From contig JAFTGD010000003.1 of NCBI GenBank assembly GCA_017458065.1, positions 1-64,000 on the forward strand: a DNA stretch of 64,000 nt, given 5' to 3'. Positions 42,713 to 51,673 of the stretch are shown here, piece by piece. Source of the DNA: Oscillospiraceae bacterium (lineage in GTDB: Bacteria; Bacillota; Clostridia; Oscillospirales; Oscillospiraceae). The notes beneath the pieces are model-generated. The model saw only the letters and a list, made by a program, of their open reading frames with translations, made no database searches and was not told the DNA's origin. The position numbers and the translations under genes were made by a program. Each line of letters begins with the position of its first letter. Within the stretch, counting starts at the first letter, position 1.

Positions 42713-43645
42713 ATGTCTAAGATCTATGCATCCGCAGACCAGCTGATCGGCAAGACCCCGCTGCTTGAGCTCACCCATGTTGAGAAGGAAGAAGGCCTGG
42801 AGGCAAAGCTCCTGGCGAAGCTGGAGTACTTTAACCCCGCCGGTTCCGTGAAAGACCGCATTGCCAAGGCGATGATCGACGACGCCGAGGAGAAGGGACT
42901 TTTGAAGGAAGGCTCCGTCATCATCGAGCCCACCTCCGGCAACACGGGCATCGGCCTGGCCTCCGTCGCGGCCGCGCGCGGCTACCGCATCATCATTGTC
43001 ATGCCTGAGACCATGAGCGTTGAGCGCCGCCAGCTGATGAAGGCCTACGGGGCCGAGTTGGTCCTCACCGAGGGCGCCAAGGGCATGAAGGGCGCCATCG
43101 CCAAGGCCGAAGAGCTGGCAGGCGAGATCCCGGGCGCGTTCATCCCCGGCCAGTTTGTGAACCCGGCCAACCCCGCCGCCCACAAGGCGACCACCGGGCC
43201 GGAAATCTGGGAAGACACCGACGGCGAAGTGGACATCTTTGTCGCGGGCGTCGGCACCGGCGGCACGCTGACCGGCGTCGGCGAGTATCTGAAGGAGAAG
43301 AAGCCCGGCGTTCAGATCGTGGCGGTCGAGCCGGCCACCTCTCCGGTCCTGAGCAAGGGCACCCCCGGCGCCCACAAGATCCAGGGCATCGGCGCAGGCT
43401 TTGTGCCCGAGGTGCTGAACACCAAGATCTATGACGAGATCATCACCGTTGAGAACGAAGACGCCTTCATCACCGGCAAGAAGCTCGGCCGGGCCGAGGG
43501 CGTGCTGGTGGGCATTTCCTCCGGCGCCGCCCTCTGGGCCGCCATCGAGCTGGCAAAGCGCCCGGAGAACAAGGGCAAGACCATTGTGGCCCTGCTGCCG
43601 GACACCGGCGACCGCTATCTCTCCACCCCGCTCTTCGCCGACTGA
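42713..43645 (+). CDS. cysK: Cysteine synthase (O-acetylserine sulfhydrylase)
   Basis: A 310-residue PLP enzyme that makes cysteine from O-acetylserine and sulfide. PLP lysine K47 in [12 protein letters not shown], the TSGNTG substrate loop (74-79) and the phosphate-binding [12 protein letters not shown] are all present; the C-terminus ends STPLFAD. Full family length. Shine-Dalgarno TTGGAGGAA. The leader of about 160 bases carries the cysteine leader peptide, and the gene is divergent from the Rrf2 regulator. Confidence 0.97.
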   Translation: MSKIYASADQLIGKTPLLELTHVEKEEGLEAKLLAKLEYFNPAGSVKDRIAKAMIDDAEEKGLLKEGSVIIEPTSGNTGIGLASVAAARGYRIIIVMPETMSVERRQLMKAYGAELVLTEGAKGMKGAIAKAEELAGEIPGAFIPGQFVNPANPAAHKATTGPEIWEDTDGEVDIFVAGVGTGGTLTGVGEYLKEKKPGVQIVAVEPATSPVLSKGTPGAHKIQGIGAGFVPEVLNTKIYDEIITVENEDAFITGKKLGRAEGVLVGISSGAALWAAIELAKRPENKGKTIVALLPDTGDRYLSTPLFAD

Positions 43646-43709
43646 TCATCACCGCGGCGTACGCCGCAGACAACAAAAGAAAACAAGACCTCCAGTCAAT
43701 CAATCAACG

Positions 43710-43745
43710 AGGACTGCCCTGAGACGATCAGGGCAGTCCTTGTGC
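43710..43745. terminator. Terminator between cysK and the convergent symporter
   Basis: A perfect 13-bp stem AGGACTGCCCTGA / TCAGGGCAGTCCT with a five-base loop; only a weak T-run follows. Confidence 0.75.
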
Positions 43746-43767
43746 GTTATGCGCTGTCAATTCAGAT

Positions 43768-45519
43768 TCAGATGGCAAACCGCTTTCTGTACTCCGCGAA
43801 GGCTTCCCGGAACTCCGGGGTTTCCTTCTCCTGCAGCGTGCGGATATACTCATGGGTCTGGAATTCGTCTCCGGAGAGCTCGATCATGGCGAGGGCGATG
43901 TTGGAGCAGTGGTCAGAGACGCGTTCGCAGTCGGTGAGCACGTCGTTGAACACAAAGCCCTGCAGGATCGTGCAGATCCCTTTCTGCAGCCGCTCCACGT
44001 GGTTCATCTGCATCCGGTCGCAGAGCTCGTCGACGACCTCCTCCAGTGGCTCCACCCGCGCGGCGAGGTTCAGGTCCTGCTTGCAGAAAGCCGTCATGGT
44101 CATGCTGATGATCTGGCGGACGGCGGCAAAGAGCACCTCCAGTTCCTGCATGGCGGCATCGGAAAAGCGGACCTCCTTTTCCTGCAGCTCCCTGGCACTC
44201 TCGGCGAGGTTCAGCGCGTGGTCGGAGATGCGCTCAAAGTCCGAGAGAGTATGCAGATACTCGCTGACCTCTTCGTTCTGGGCGGTGCTCATCTCCTGCC
44301 GGGTGATCTTGATCAGGTAGGTGCCGAGTCCGTCCTCGTACCGGTCGGCGTCGGTCTCCAGATCCAGAACGTTATGAAACAGCAGTTCCGAGTAGTCGGC
44401 GAAGAGCGAGAGCGCGGAGAGGATCGCCCGTTCCGAGATTTTTGCCATCTCGGCGATGGCGAGTCTCGACTGCTCGATGGCGAGGGCGGGGTAGGCGATA
44501 AAGCGCTCTTCCAGCTGCAGCTCCGGGATCCCGGCCGCGTCCTCCTGCCCCGGGACGATGGCCCTGACCACGCCCTCCGTCACATCCGTGAGGGGCAGCA
44601 GAAGCAGGACCATGACCAGCCTCAGAACAGTGTTCACGCCGGCAATGGAGAAGGGGTCCATCACGTCGGAGAGGAACGGCAGATTCACCATACTGCTTAC
44701 AATGTAGAACAGGCAGGCGCAGATCAGCACGCCGAAGCCGGTCGCAAGGGGATAGACCAGCGCGGCACGTTTGCCGTCGGTGCCTGCGCCGATAGCCGAG
44801 AACAGGACCGGAGCCGACGCGCCGAAAGCGACGCCCATCAGAAGCGGCAGCGCGGCCTCAAAGCTCATGGCGCCCGTCACGCTGAGCGCCTGCACAATGC
44901 CGACCGCCGCCGAGGCGGACTGGAGCAGCGCCGTAAACAGCGTGCCGACCAGGATGCCCAGCACGGGGTGGGACATGCTGGTGAGCGCGGAGGTAAACCA
45001 CGCCTCTTCGCCGAGGCCGCTGACAGCGCCGGACATGGCGCTCATGCCGAACATCAGGATCGCAAAGCCCATCAGGATATCTCCGACGTGATGAAAGACC
45101 TGTTTCCGGAAAAAGGTCCTGAGCGAGATGCCGACGACGGCCACGACGCCGGTCAGCGTCGCGGTGGATACGAGGGCGGCCAGATCTCCGGCCCCTTCCA
45201 TATAGCTCAGGCAGATGACCCAGCCGGTGATGCTGGTGCCGAGGATCGAGCCGAGGATCACACCGATGCCCTGGCGCACCTTCATCATGCCGGAGTTGAC
45301 AAAGCCGACGGTCATGACGGCGGTTGCGCAGGAGGACTGGATCACGGCGGTCACGCCGGTGCCGAGGAGCACCCCGCGGAGCGTCGTGCCCGAGAGCTTG
45401 TACAGAATCGGCTCCAGCCTGCTGCCGGAGACTTTTTTCAATCCGTCACCCATGAGGCTCATTCCGAAGAGGAACATCGCCACACCGGTGAGCAGAGCGA
45501 GAGCGTCCAATAGATTCAT
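43768..45519 (-). CDS. Na/Pi cotransporter family protein with PhoU domain (copy 2)
   Basis: A 583-residue paralog of the 12650-14416 protein. Two QSS-containing repeats (VIQSSCATAVMTVGFVNSG and LLQSASAAVGIVQALS) form the phosphate path. The C-terminal PhoU-like part has LDLETDADRYEDGL, FERISDHALNLAES and a late CERVSDHCSNIALAMIEL. The start is ATG 45519, with CAGGTGA just upstream, not the longer frame from 45582. It is divergent from a PhoB/PhoR-like pair, which fits phosphate-regulated expression. Confidence 0.92.
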   Translation of the reverse strand: MNLLDALALLTGVAMFLFGMSLMGDGLKKVSGSRLEPILYKLSGTTLRGVLLGTGVTAVIQSSCATAVMTVGFVNSGMMKVRQGIGVILGSILGTSITGWVICLSYMEGAGDLAALVSTATLTGVVAVVGISLRTFFRKQVFHHVGDILMGFAILMFGMSAMSGAVSGLGEEAWFTSALTSMSHPVLGILVGTLFTALLQSASAAVGIVQALSVTGAMSFEAALPLLMGVAFGASAPVLFSAIGAGTDGKRAALVYPLATGFGVLICACLFYIVSSMVNLPFLSDVMDPFSIAGVNTVLRLVMVLLLLPLTDVTEGVVRAIVPGQEDAAGIPELQLEERFIAYPALAIEQSRLAIAEMAKISERAILSALSLFADYSELLFHNVLDLETDADRYEDGLGTYLIKITRQEMSTAQNEEVSEYLHTLSDFERISDHALNLAESARELQEKEVRFSDAAMQELEVLFAAVRQIISMTMTAFCKQDLNLAARVEPLEEVVDELCDRMQMNHVERLQKGICTILQGFVFNDVLTDCERVSDHCSNIALAMIELSGDEFQTHEYIRTLQEKETPEFREAFAEYRKRFAI

Positions 45520-45569
45520 ACGTTCACCTGAAATCTGATTTTTCGGAACGTATTGTAGACGGCGCAGCG

Positions 45570-45636
45570 TTAAATTCTCCACCCGGACAACGTTAAATCC
45601 AGGTAAAATCCCTGTTCACCGGGGCGCTTTTATGAT
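45570..45636 (+). promoter_or_regulatory. Pho-box-like direct repeats and -10 of the response regulator
   Basis: Hexamers TTAAAT (45593), TAAAAT (45604) and TTCACC (45615) begin exactly 11 bases apart, with another TTAAAT at 45570. They end 10 bases before a -10 TATGAT (45631-45636), and no -35 is present. An 11-base repeat replacing the -35 is typical of PhoB/PhoP-activated promoters. Confidence 0.55.
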
Positions 45637-45662
45637 AAGATGCTGCGGAAGAAGGTGGAAAG

Positions 45663-46340
45663 ATGATTTATCTGCTGGAGGATGACGACAGCATCCGCAA
45701 ACTGGTGGTCTACGCCCTGAAAAGCCAGGGATACGAGGCGGAAGGGTACGACCGGCCTTCCGCATTCCGCGAGGCCCTGCACAAGAGAACGCCCGAGCTG
45801 ATCCTTCTGGACATCATGCTCCCCGAGGAGGACGGGATCTCCGTCCTGAAGAAGCTCAAAGCCCGGTCCGAGACCGCGCAGATCCCCGTGATCATGCTCA
45901 CGGCCAAGGGCACGGAGTATGAGCGGGTGGAGGGACTGGACGCGGGCGCCGACGACTACATCGTGAAGCCCTTCGGCATGATGGAGCTGATGGCGAGGGT
46001 GCGCGCCGTGCTGCGCCGCATTGGGAAAGAGCCCTCCGCTTCGGAATACCGCATCGGGGAACTGATGATCAGCCCCGACCGCCACGAGGTCACCAAGGCG
46101 GGAAAGCCCGTGCCCCTCACCTACAAGGAGTTTGCCCTCCTGAGCCTGCTGGCGGAGAACAGAAACCGCGTCATGACCCGTTCGTGCCTGATGGACAGGG
46201 TCTGGGATCTGGGCAACGAGCCGGAAAACCGCACGCTGGACGTCCATATCCGCTCCCTGCGCCTCAAGCTGGGCGATAACGGGGAATACATCGAGACGGT
46301 ACGGGGCGTGGGCTACCGCCTGAAGGACGGAGGAAGATGA
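45663..46340 (+). CDS. OmpR/PhoB-family response regulator
   Basis: A 225-residue regulator. The receiver domain has the acidic pocket LLEDDDS, phospho-acceptor D50 in LILLDIMLPEEDG, T in VIMLTAKG and the lysine in YIVKPFG. The winged-helix output domain (about 130-223) ends YIETVRGVGYRLK, as in PhoB and OmpR. It is paired with the kinase that overlaps its end and preceded by a Pho-box-like repeat. With a Na/Pi symporter opposite, a phosphate-starvation role is probable. Confidence 0.92.
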   Translation: MIYLLEDDDSIRKLVVYALKSQGYEAEGYDRPSAFREALHKRTPELILLDIMLPEEDGISVLKKLKARSETAQIPVIMLTAKGTEYERVEGLDAGADDYIVKPFGMMELMARVRAVLRRIGKEPSASEYRIGELMISPDRHEVTKAGKPVPLTYKEFALLSLLAENRNRVMTRSCLMDRVWDLGNEPENRTLDVHIRSLRLKLGDNGEYIETVRGVGYRLKDGGR

Positions 46341-47644
46341 GAAAAAAGATTTTCCGGCATGCGTTCCTGATCGGCGCCTCCGTGCTGATACTCTGCGCGG
46401 CGCTCTTCTTTGCCCTGCAGTATAAACAGACCCTGGACGAGACCTATGACGCGCTGAAGGGGGAAGCGGCCTATGCCGCCGCCGGGCTGCAGATCGGCGG
46501 GCAGGAATACCTCGAAACGCTGGGAAGCATCAACCGCATCACCTGGATCGCCGCGGACGGATCGGTCATCTATGACAGCGAATTCCGAGAGCTCAACACC
46601 AGCCAGCGGGACTATGCCGAGGTGAAAAGCGCGCTCGAGACGGGCGAAGGGCAGGGGATCCGCAGCTCCGCCTCGGCCGGTGTGAGCACGATGTACTATG
46701 CTTTCCGCTGCGGGGACGGCACGGTGCTCCGCCTCTCCCGCCCGCTCAGCGCCGTCCGTTACGCGCTGATGGCGGTGAGCCCTATTCTGTGGATCCTGGT
46801 GCTGGTGCTGGTGATCTCCGGCGTGATGGCTTTCCGCCTCGCCGAGCGGATCCTGAAGCCGGTGAATGAGCTCAACATCGACGATCCGGACCCGGCGGGG
46901 ACCTATCCGGAGCTGACGCCGCTGGTGGAGCGCATCAAAGAGCAGAAGGAAGCGATCCGCAACGAGATCGGCATGCGCGAGAACCTGCGGAAGGAATTCT
47001 CGGCCAACGTCTCCCACGAGCTGAAGACGCCCCTGACCTCCATCTCCGGCTTTGCCGAGCTCATGCGGGACGGCGCTGTCCCGGAGGACAAGGTCCGGGA
47101 GTTCTCCGGGGATATCTACCGCGAGTCCCAGCGGATGATCACCCTGGTCGACGATATCATGCGCCTGAGCAGGCTGGATGAAGAAAAGGGCTTTCCGGAT
47201 CCGGAGACCATCGGCCTCTTCTCGCTTGCGAGGGATATCCTGTCGCGGCTGGAGAGCCAGGCGGACGCGAGGCATATCCGCCTGACGCTTGCGGGCGAGC
47301 ACGCCGAGATCCGGGGCGTGACGCCGGTGGTGGACGAGATGATCTATAACCTTGTCGACAACGCCATCAAGTACAACCACGACAGCGGTTCCGTCACGGT
47401 GCGGATCGGCAAAAGCGGGGAAGGGACGACCCTCTCCGTAGCGGACACCGGCATCGGCATCCCGCGGGAGGAGCAGGAACGGATCTTCGAACGCTTCTAC
47501 CGCGTGGACAAGAGCCACTCCAAGCAGATCGGAGGGACAGGCCTCGGCCTCTCCATCGTCAAGCACGGCGCCCAGCTGCACGGCGCCGAGATCCGTCTGG
47601 AGAGCGAACCCGGCCTCGGCACAACCGTGACCTTGGTATTCTGA
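46337..47644 (+). CDS. PhoR-like sensor histidine kinase
   Basis: A 435-residue membrane kinase. Two transmembrane helices (about 10-27 and 150-172) enclose an extracellular sensor of about 120 residues. The H-box reads FSANVSHELKTPLTSISG (H227). The ATPase domain has the N-box VDNAIKYNHDS, G1 VADTGIGIPREE and G2 GGTGLGLSIVKHG. No PAS domain or full HAMP is evident between TM2 and the H-box. It overlaps the regulator gene by four bases and forms a PhoB/PhoR-like pair with it. Confidence 0.92.
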   Translation: MRKKIFRHAFLIGASVLILCAALFFALQYKQTLDETYDALKGEAAYAAAGLQIGGQEYLETLGSINRITWIAADGSVIYDSEFRELNTSQRDYAEVKSALETGEGQGIRSSASAGVSTMYYAFRCGDGTVLRLSRPLSAVRYALMAVSPILWILVLVLVISGVMAFRLAERILKPVNELNIDDPDPAGTYPELTPLVERIKEQKEAIRNEIGMRENLRKEFSANVSHELKTPLTSISGFAELMRDGAVPEDKVREFSGDIYRESQRMITLVDDIMRLSRLDEEKGFPDPETIGLFSLARDILSRLESQADARHIRLTLAGEHAEIRGVTPVVDEMIYNLVDNAIKYNHDSGSVTVRIGKSGEGTTLSVADTGIGIPREEQERIFERFYRVDKSHSKQIGGTGLGLSIVKHGAQLHGAEIRLESEPGLGTTVTLVF

Positions 47645-47774
47645 CGGCTGTTTTCTGTTTGTATATTGGCGCGCTTTATGGTAGAATTCAGCAAAACCCA
47701 TGAAAGCGGAGCCGCTCCGTCGGACCTCGGAAGAGCCGCTCCGGGGAGATATTGAGAAAAGGAGAACAGACACC

Positions 47775-49237
47775 ATGTCCTGTACCACTGTGCTGGTCGG
47801 CAAGAACGCCAGCAACGACCGTTCCACCATGATCGCCCGGACGGACGACGGCCACTTTGACGAAAAGAAGCTGGTCGTTGTAGAACCGTCAAAGCAGCCG
47901 AAGAAATACAAATGCGTCATCTCTCATCTGGAGATCGACCTGCCGGATCAGCCCATGCGCTACACCGCCTGCCCCAGCGTCGACGAGAAAAACGGCATCT
48001 GGGCCGCCACCGGCATCAACGCGGCAAACGTCGGCATGACCGCCACCGAGACCATCACTTCCAACCCCGCGTGCTGGCGGCGGACCCGCTGGTGGAATAC
48101 CGGGAGGCGAAAAGCAGACGGGAGAAGGATGTCCCCGGCGGCATCGGGGAAGAGGACATCGTCGTGCTGGTGCTGCCGTATATCCGCAGCGCCCGGGAAG
48201 GCGTGCTCCGCCTCGCGTCTCTGCTGGAGCGGTATGGCACCTACGAGTCAAACGGCATTGCCTTCAACGACGAGAACGAAGTCTGGTGGCTGGAGACCAT
48301 CGGCGGGCACCACTGGATGGCCAGGAGGGTCCCGGACGACCGCGTGGTCATCAATCCGAACCAGTTCGGCATGGACGGGTTTGACCTGGAAGACGCCTTC
48401 GGCGCACAGAAGGCGCATCTCTGCTCCAAAGATCTGCGTGAGTTTATCGCGGAGAACGACCTGGACCTGAACCAGGGCGGCGCGTTCAACCCGCGGGATA
48501 TCTTCGGCTCCCGCCGGGATATGGACCATGTCTACAACACGCCCCGTGCATGGTTCATGGGACGGTATCTGACGCCGGAATCCCACCGCTGGGACGGTCC
48601 TGATGCGGAATTTACCCCCGAGAGCGACAACATCCCCTGGTCTCTGGTCCCGGACCGGAAGGTGGCCGTGGAGGACGTGCACTATCTGCTCTCCGGGCAT
48701 TATCAGGGCACGCCCTATAACCCCTACACCAGCCACGACACCGGAAAGCGCGGCATGTACCGTTCCATCGGCATCAACCGCACCGGCGTGACCTCCGTCT
48801 GCCAGATCCGTTCCGGTGTGCCGGAGGCGATCCGGGGGCTTGAATGGATCTGCTTCGGCTCCACCACCTTCAGCGCCATGCTGCCGGTATACCCGAACGT
48901 GCCGAAGCTGCCGGACTATCTGAGCAAGGTCACGCTGGATGTTTCCACGGAGAACCTGTACTGGAGCAGCAGACTGATCGGCGCACTGGCGGATCCGAAT
49001 TTTGCCGCCAGCATCCAGAACATTGAACGGTATCAGGACGCGGTGGCGATCCGCGGCCGTCAGCTTGTCCGCGAGTACGACCGCAAAATGGCGGAGAGCG
49101 GCGACTACGGTCTGGCCCAGGCGGCAAACCGGGAGCTGTGCGCTATGTGCCGGGAGGAGACCGTGAACGCACTGAACAAGGTCCTGCAGACCGCGAGCGA
49201 GCATATGAAAAACGGCTACAATCTGGCCGACAACTGA
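47775..49237 (+). pseudogene. C69 family dipeptidase, frameshifted
   Basis: The gene encodes a PepD-type dipeptidase of family C69, an N-terminal nucleophile hydrolase. The start MSCTTVLVGKNASNDRSTMI places the catalytic cysteine at position 3. Translation runs to about residue 98 (ETITSNP) and then loses frame at the CCCC run 48065-48068. The remaining protein continues in another frame as RVLAADPLVEYREAKSRR and onward to the normal end (HMKNGYNLADN at 49237). One extra C restores a complete gene of about 487 residues. Everything else is intact, so this is either a recent mutation or a homopolymer sequencing error. Confidence 0.88.
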
Positions 49238-49271
49238 TCAGCGAGACATACAGATATACAGCATAATAAAG

Positions 49272-49320
49272 CGGCAGGCCGGTCGGATGATCGATGACAT
49301 CCGGCTGGCTTGCCGTATCT
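49272..49320 (+). terminator. Terminator after the C69 gene
   Basis: An 18-bp stem with G-T pairs (CGGCAGGCCGGTCGGATG / CATCCGGCTGGCTTGCCG) followed by TATCTTGAT. Confidence 0.7.
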
Positions 49321-49349
49321 TGATATGATTGGCGAAAAATGAGTCCCGG

Positions 49350-49381
49350 GGGCGTCACTGCTGCCCGCGGCAGAGCTCCTG
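49350..49381. repeat. 32-bp direct repeat, left copy (att-like)
   Basis: A stretch that begins GGGCGTCACTGC and ends CAGAGCTCCTG recurs without mismatch at 51256-51287. The two copies bracket the AT-rich ATPase gene. Confidence 0.85.
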
Positions 49382-49431
49382 TTGTCTGACTGATGATTGA
49401 GCTTTGAGTCTTTGAACGTTTTTAAAGCTTT

Positions 49432-49522
49432 GAACTTCGGAATAAAACGTAATTTCTTGCTTTATTCCGAAGTTCATTATTGTTTTTATGTCATTGACTT
49501 CGGAATAAAACAATGATATCAT
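49432..49522 (+). promoter_or_regulatory. ATPase promoter with three TTCGGAATAAA repeats
   Basis: ACTTCGGAATAAA occurs at 49434-49446, inverted at 49461-49473, and again at 49497-49509. The third lies on the spacer of the promoter TTGACT (49494-49499)-17-TATCAT (49517-49522). A repressor bound there would block the promoter. The first two copies can also form a hairpin. Confidence 0.7.
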
Positions 49523-49548
49523 AGGTTCGCAACAAGGAGGGGAAATAG

Positions 49549-50979
49549 ATGGTTGGAAGAAAAAAGGAAATGCAGGAGCTGAATGACCTGTATAACAGCA
49601 ATCGTGCAGAATTTGTTGCCGTATACGGTCGTCGCAGAGTTGGAAAAACTTATTTGATTGATGAAACATTTCAAGATCGGATCACGTTCCGACATACAGG
49701 ATTATCTCCTGCAGAGCATGAGAGGAAAGGCTTTCTGAAAAAGCAACTTGATGCTTTCTACTATTCGCTGATAAAGAGCGGCATGTCGGTGGAGAAGAAA
49801 CCAAAATCCTGGATGGAAGCGTTCTTTATGCTTGAGACATTTCTTAATGATATTGATAACGGCGAAAGACAGTTGGTTTTTATTGATGAACTCCCCTGGA
49901 TGGATACACCGCGCTCAGGATTTATGACTGCGCTCGAAAGTTTCTGGAATGGATGGGCATGTCACCACAGCAACAGGATGGTGATTGTATGCGGGAGCAC
50001 AAATTCCTGGATTCTTGACAATCTGATTAACAATCATGGCGGGCTGTACAACAGAGTAACCTATCAGATCGAATTGTTTCCGTTTGATTTAAAAGAATGT
50101 GAGCAGTTCTTCCAGGACAGAGCTGTAGCTTTTTCCAGATACGATATCGTGCAAAGCTATATGGCTGTCGGCGGTATTCCATATTATCTCGGATATTTTC
50201 GGAGAGATTTCAGCCTAGCCCAAAATCTCGACTACCTGTTCTTCTCTAAAAAGGCAAAGCTCCGCGATGAGTTCAACAGGCTCTTTGACTCGATATTTGA
50301 CAAACCAGAGTTCATGAAAAAGATTGTCAGAACGCTGTATAGCAGGAACACCGGTTTTACCAGAGGAGACCTGATCAAAACAACAGGCGCAACAGAGGGA
50401 GAGACAATGTCAAAATGTCTGAATGCTCTCGTTGCCAGCGAATTTGTTGCAAAGTATATTCCGTTTGGAAGGAAAGAAAGCGAGCCGTACTACAAATTAA
50501 TTGACCCGTTCTGCCTGTTTTATCTGCATTTTGTGGACAGTCAGAAAGAAACCAATGAACAGTTTTGGGAACAGAATGTTACGTCACAACCGGTTGTAAC
50601 ATGGCGAGGATTTGCCTTTGAAAACGTATGTTTCAACCATATTGACGAGATAAAAAGAGCGCTTGGCATATCCGGAGTTGCCTCGACATACTCTGCGTGG
50701 ACAAAAAAGAGCAATGATGAGCCTGGAACACAGGTGGATTTGCTGATTTCCAGAAACGATAACGTTATCAACATGTGTGAAATGAAGTATTACGGGAGCG
50801 ATTTTATGGTAAATAAGGATTACTTCAAAGTGTTGCTTCACCGCCAGGATCTGCTGGCGCAGGAGGTGTCAAGAAAGGTGTCCGTAAGAAACACATTGAT
50901 TACCACCTATGGTCTTAGGCGTAATGAATACAGCAGCGTGTTCACGAACGTGATTACAATGGATGATCTGTTCAATTAA
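49549..50979 (+). CDS. AAA-family ATPase with DUF234 nuclease-like domain
   Basis: A 476-residue protein of the archaeal-type ATPase group. Walker A is GRRRVGKT (27-34) and Walker B is QLVFIDELPW. Then come the sensor strand IVCGSTNSWI and a winged-helix region (GFTRGDLIKTTGATEGETM). The C-terminal DUF234 part has GTQVDLLISRNDNVINMCEMKYY, an acidic set (D, E-x-K) like PD-(D/E)XK nucleases. The function is unknown; a mobile or defence role is suspected. The gene is visibly more AT-rich than its surroundings and is flanked by 32-bp repeats. Shine-Dalgarno AAGGAGGGG. Confidence 0.88.
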   Translation: MVGRKKEMQELNDLYNSNRAEFVAVYGRRRVGKTYLIDETFQDRITFRHTGLSPAEHERKGFLKKQLDAFYYSLIKSGMSVEKKPKSWMEAFFMLETFLNDIDNGERQLVFIDELPWMDTPRSGFMTALESFWNGWACHHSNRMVIVCGSTNSWILDNLINNHGGLYNRVTYQIELFPFDLKECEQFFQDRAVAFSRYDIVQSYMAVGGIPYYLGYFRRDFSLAQNLDYLFFSKKAKLRDEFNRLFDSIFDKPEFMKKIVRTLYSRNTGFTRGDLIKTTGATEGETMSKCLNALVASEFVAKYIPFGRKESEPYYKLIDPFCLFYLHFVDSQKETNEQFWEQNVTSQPVVTWRGFAFENVCFNHIDEIKRALGISGVASTYSAWTKKSNDEPGTQVDLLISRNDNVINMCEMKYYGSDFMVNKDYFKVLLHRQDLLAQEVSRKVSVRNTLITTYGLRRNEYSSVFTNVITMDDLFN

Positions 50980-51133
50980 AACAATCCAAGACCTGTAAAG
51001 CAGATGATCCCGGAAACGACGGTTGTCGATTACGAAAAGATCGCATGAGGACCAATCTGGTTATGGTATAGTTAAACAGACAAAGAAATCTTTGTTCAAA
51101 TGGATTGTTTGTAAAACATGATATCGTGCAAAA

Positions 51134-51163
51134 CAGGGGCCGTGTCGAAAGACACGGCCCCTG
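51134..51163 (+). terminator. Hairpin downstream of the ATPase gene
   Basis: A perfect 13-bp stem CAGGGGCCGTGTC / GACACGGCCCCTG with a GAAA tetraloop. It lacks a T-tract. About 150 bases of AT-rich sequence without a gene lie between it and the ATPase stop. Confidence 0.6.
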
Positions 51164-51255
51164 CTGATACAGGCAAGTGTTAAACGGTTATGATGGAAAT
51201 GCGCCGACGATACCGGCAAAGGCCGGCACTCCGCCCCCGCACGGAGCGGGCAAAA

Positions 51256-51287
51256 GGGCGTCACTGCTGCCCGCGGCAGAGCTCCTG
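51256..51287. repeat. 32-bp direct repeat, right copy (att-like)
   Basis: Same 32 bases as at 49350-49381. This copy overlaps the 3' end of the small minus-strand gene 51261-51380 and encodes its last residues (QELCRGQQ), so it is probably the original and the left copy the duplicate. Confidence 0.85.
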
Positions 51288-51380
51288 GAGCATGGTCACA
51301 TAGTCGATATCCGGCTCCTCGGCAGGCTGCTCCTTGCGCTTTTTGAGCCAGAGTGCGGCATAGCTGTTTTCCTGTTCCAT
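51261..51380 (-). CDS. Small protein of unknown function (39 residues)
   Basis: The frame from ATG 51380 has a good Shine-Dalgarno (GGAGGG, nine bases) and encodes a hydrophilic peptide beginning MEQENSYAALWLKKRKEQ and ending MLQELCRGQQ. A longer frame to 51464 lacks a ribosome site. The last codons lie in the 32-bp repeat. The family is not recognised; it may be a target gene for integration of the ATPase islet. Confidence 0.5.
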   Translation of the reverse strand: MEQENSYAALWLKKRKEQPAEEPDIDYVTMLQELCRGQQ

Positions 51381-51573
51381 AACGATCAGCCCTCCAACAT
51401 TTTGTTCTTCGCTTTGAGAGTATACACCAGATAGAGGGAAATGTCGATTAAAGAGCGGAATCAAAAAGAAGAAGATTTGAAACAGAAAAACTGAGGAACG
51501 GTTACATCGTTATCAAGTTAGAAACCATTTGTCACCGTGTCCCCGACGCCGGGGATGCGCTCCGCCGGGAGGC

Positions 51574-51612
51574 GAAAAAAGAAAGAATGCACCCGGCCCG
51601 GATGCATTCTTT
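51574..51612 (-). terminator. Terminator of putP
   Basis: Stem AAAGAATGCA / TGCATTCTTT; on the minus strand it is followed by TTTCTTTTTT. It also serves as a stop for plus-strand transcripts. The 290 bases between the small gene and putP show nothing else convincing. Confidence 0.85.
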
Positions 51613-51673
51613 CAAAGAGAGAGGATCATACAAACAAACGATGTACGAATAAGTTTATCGGCTTTGCAGAGGG

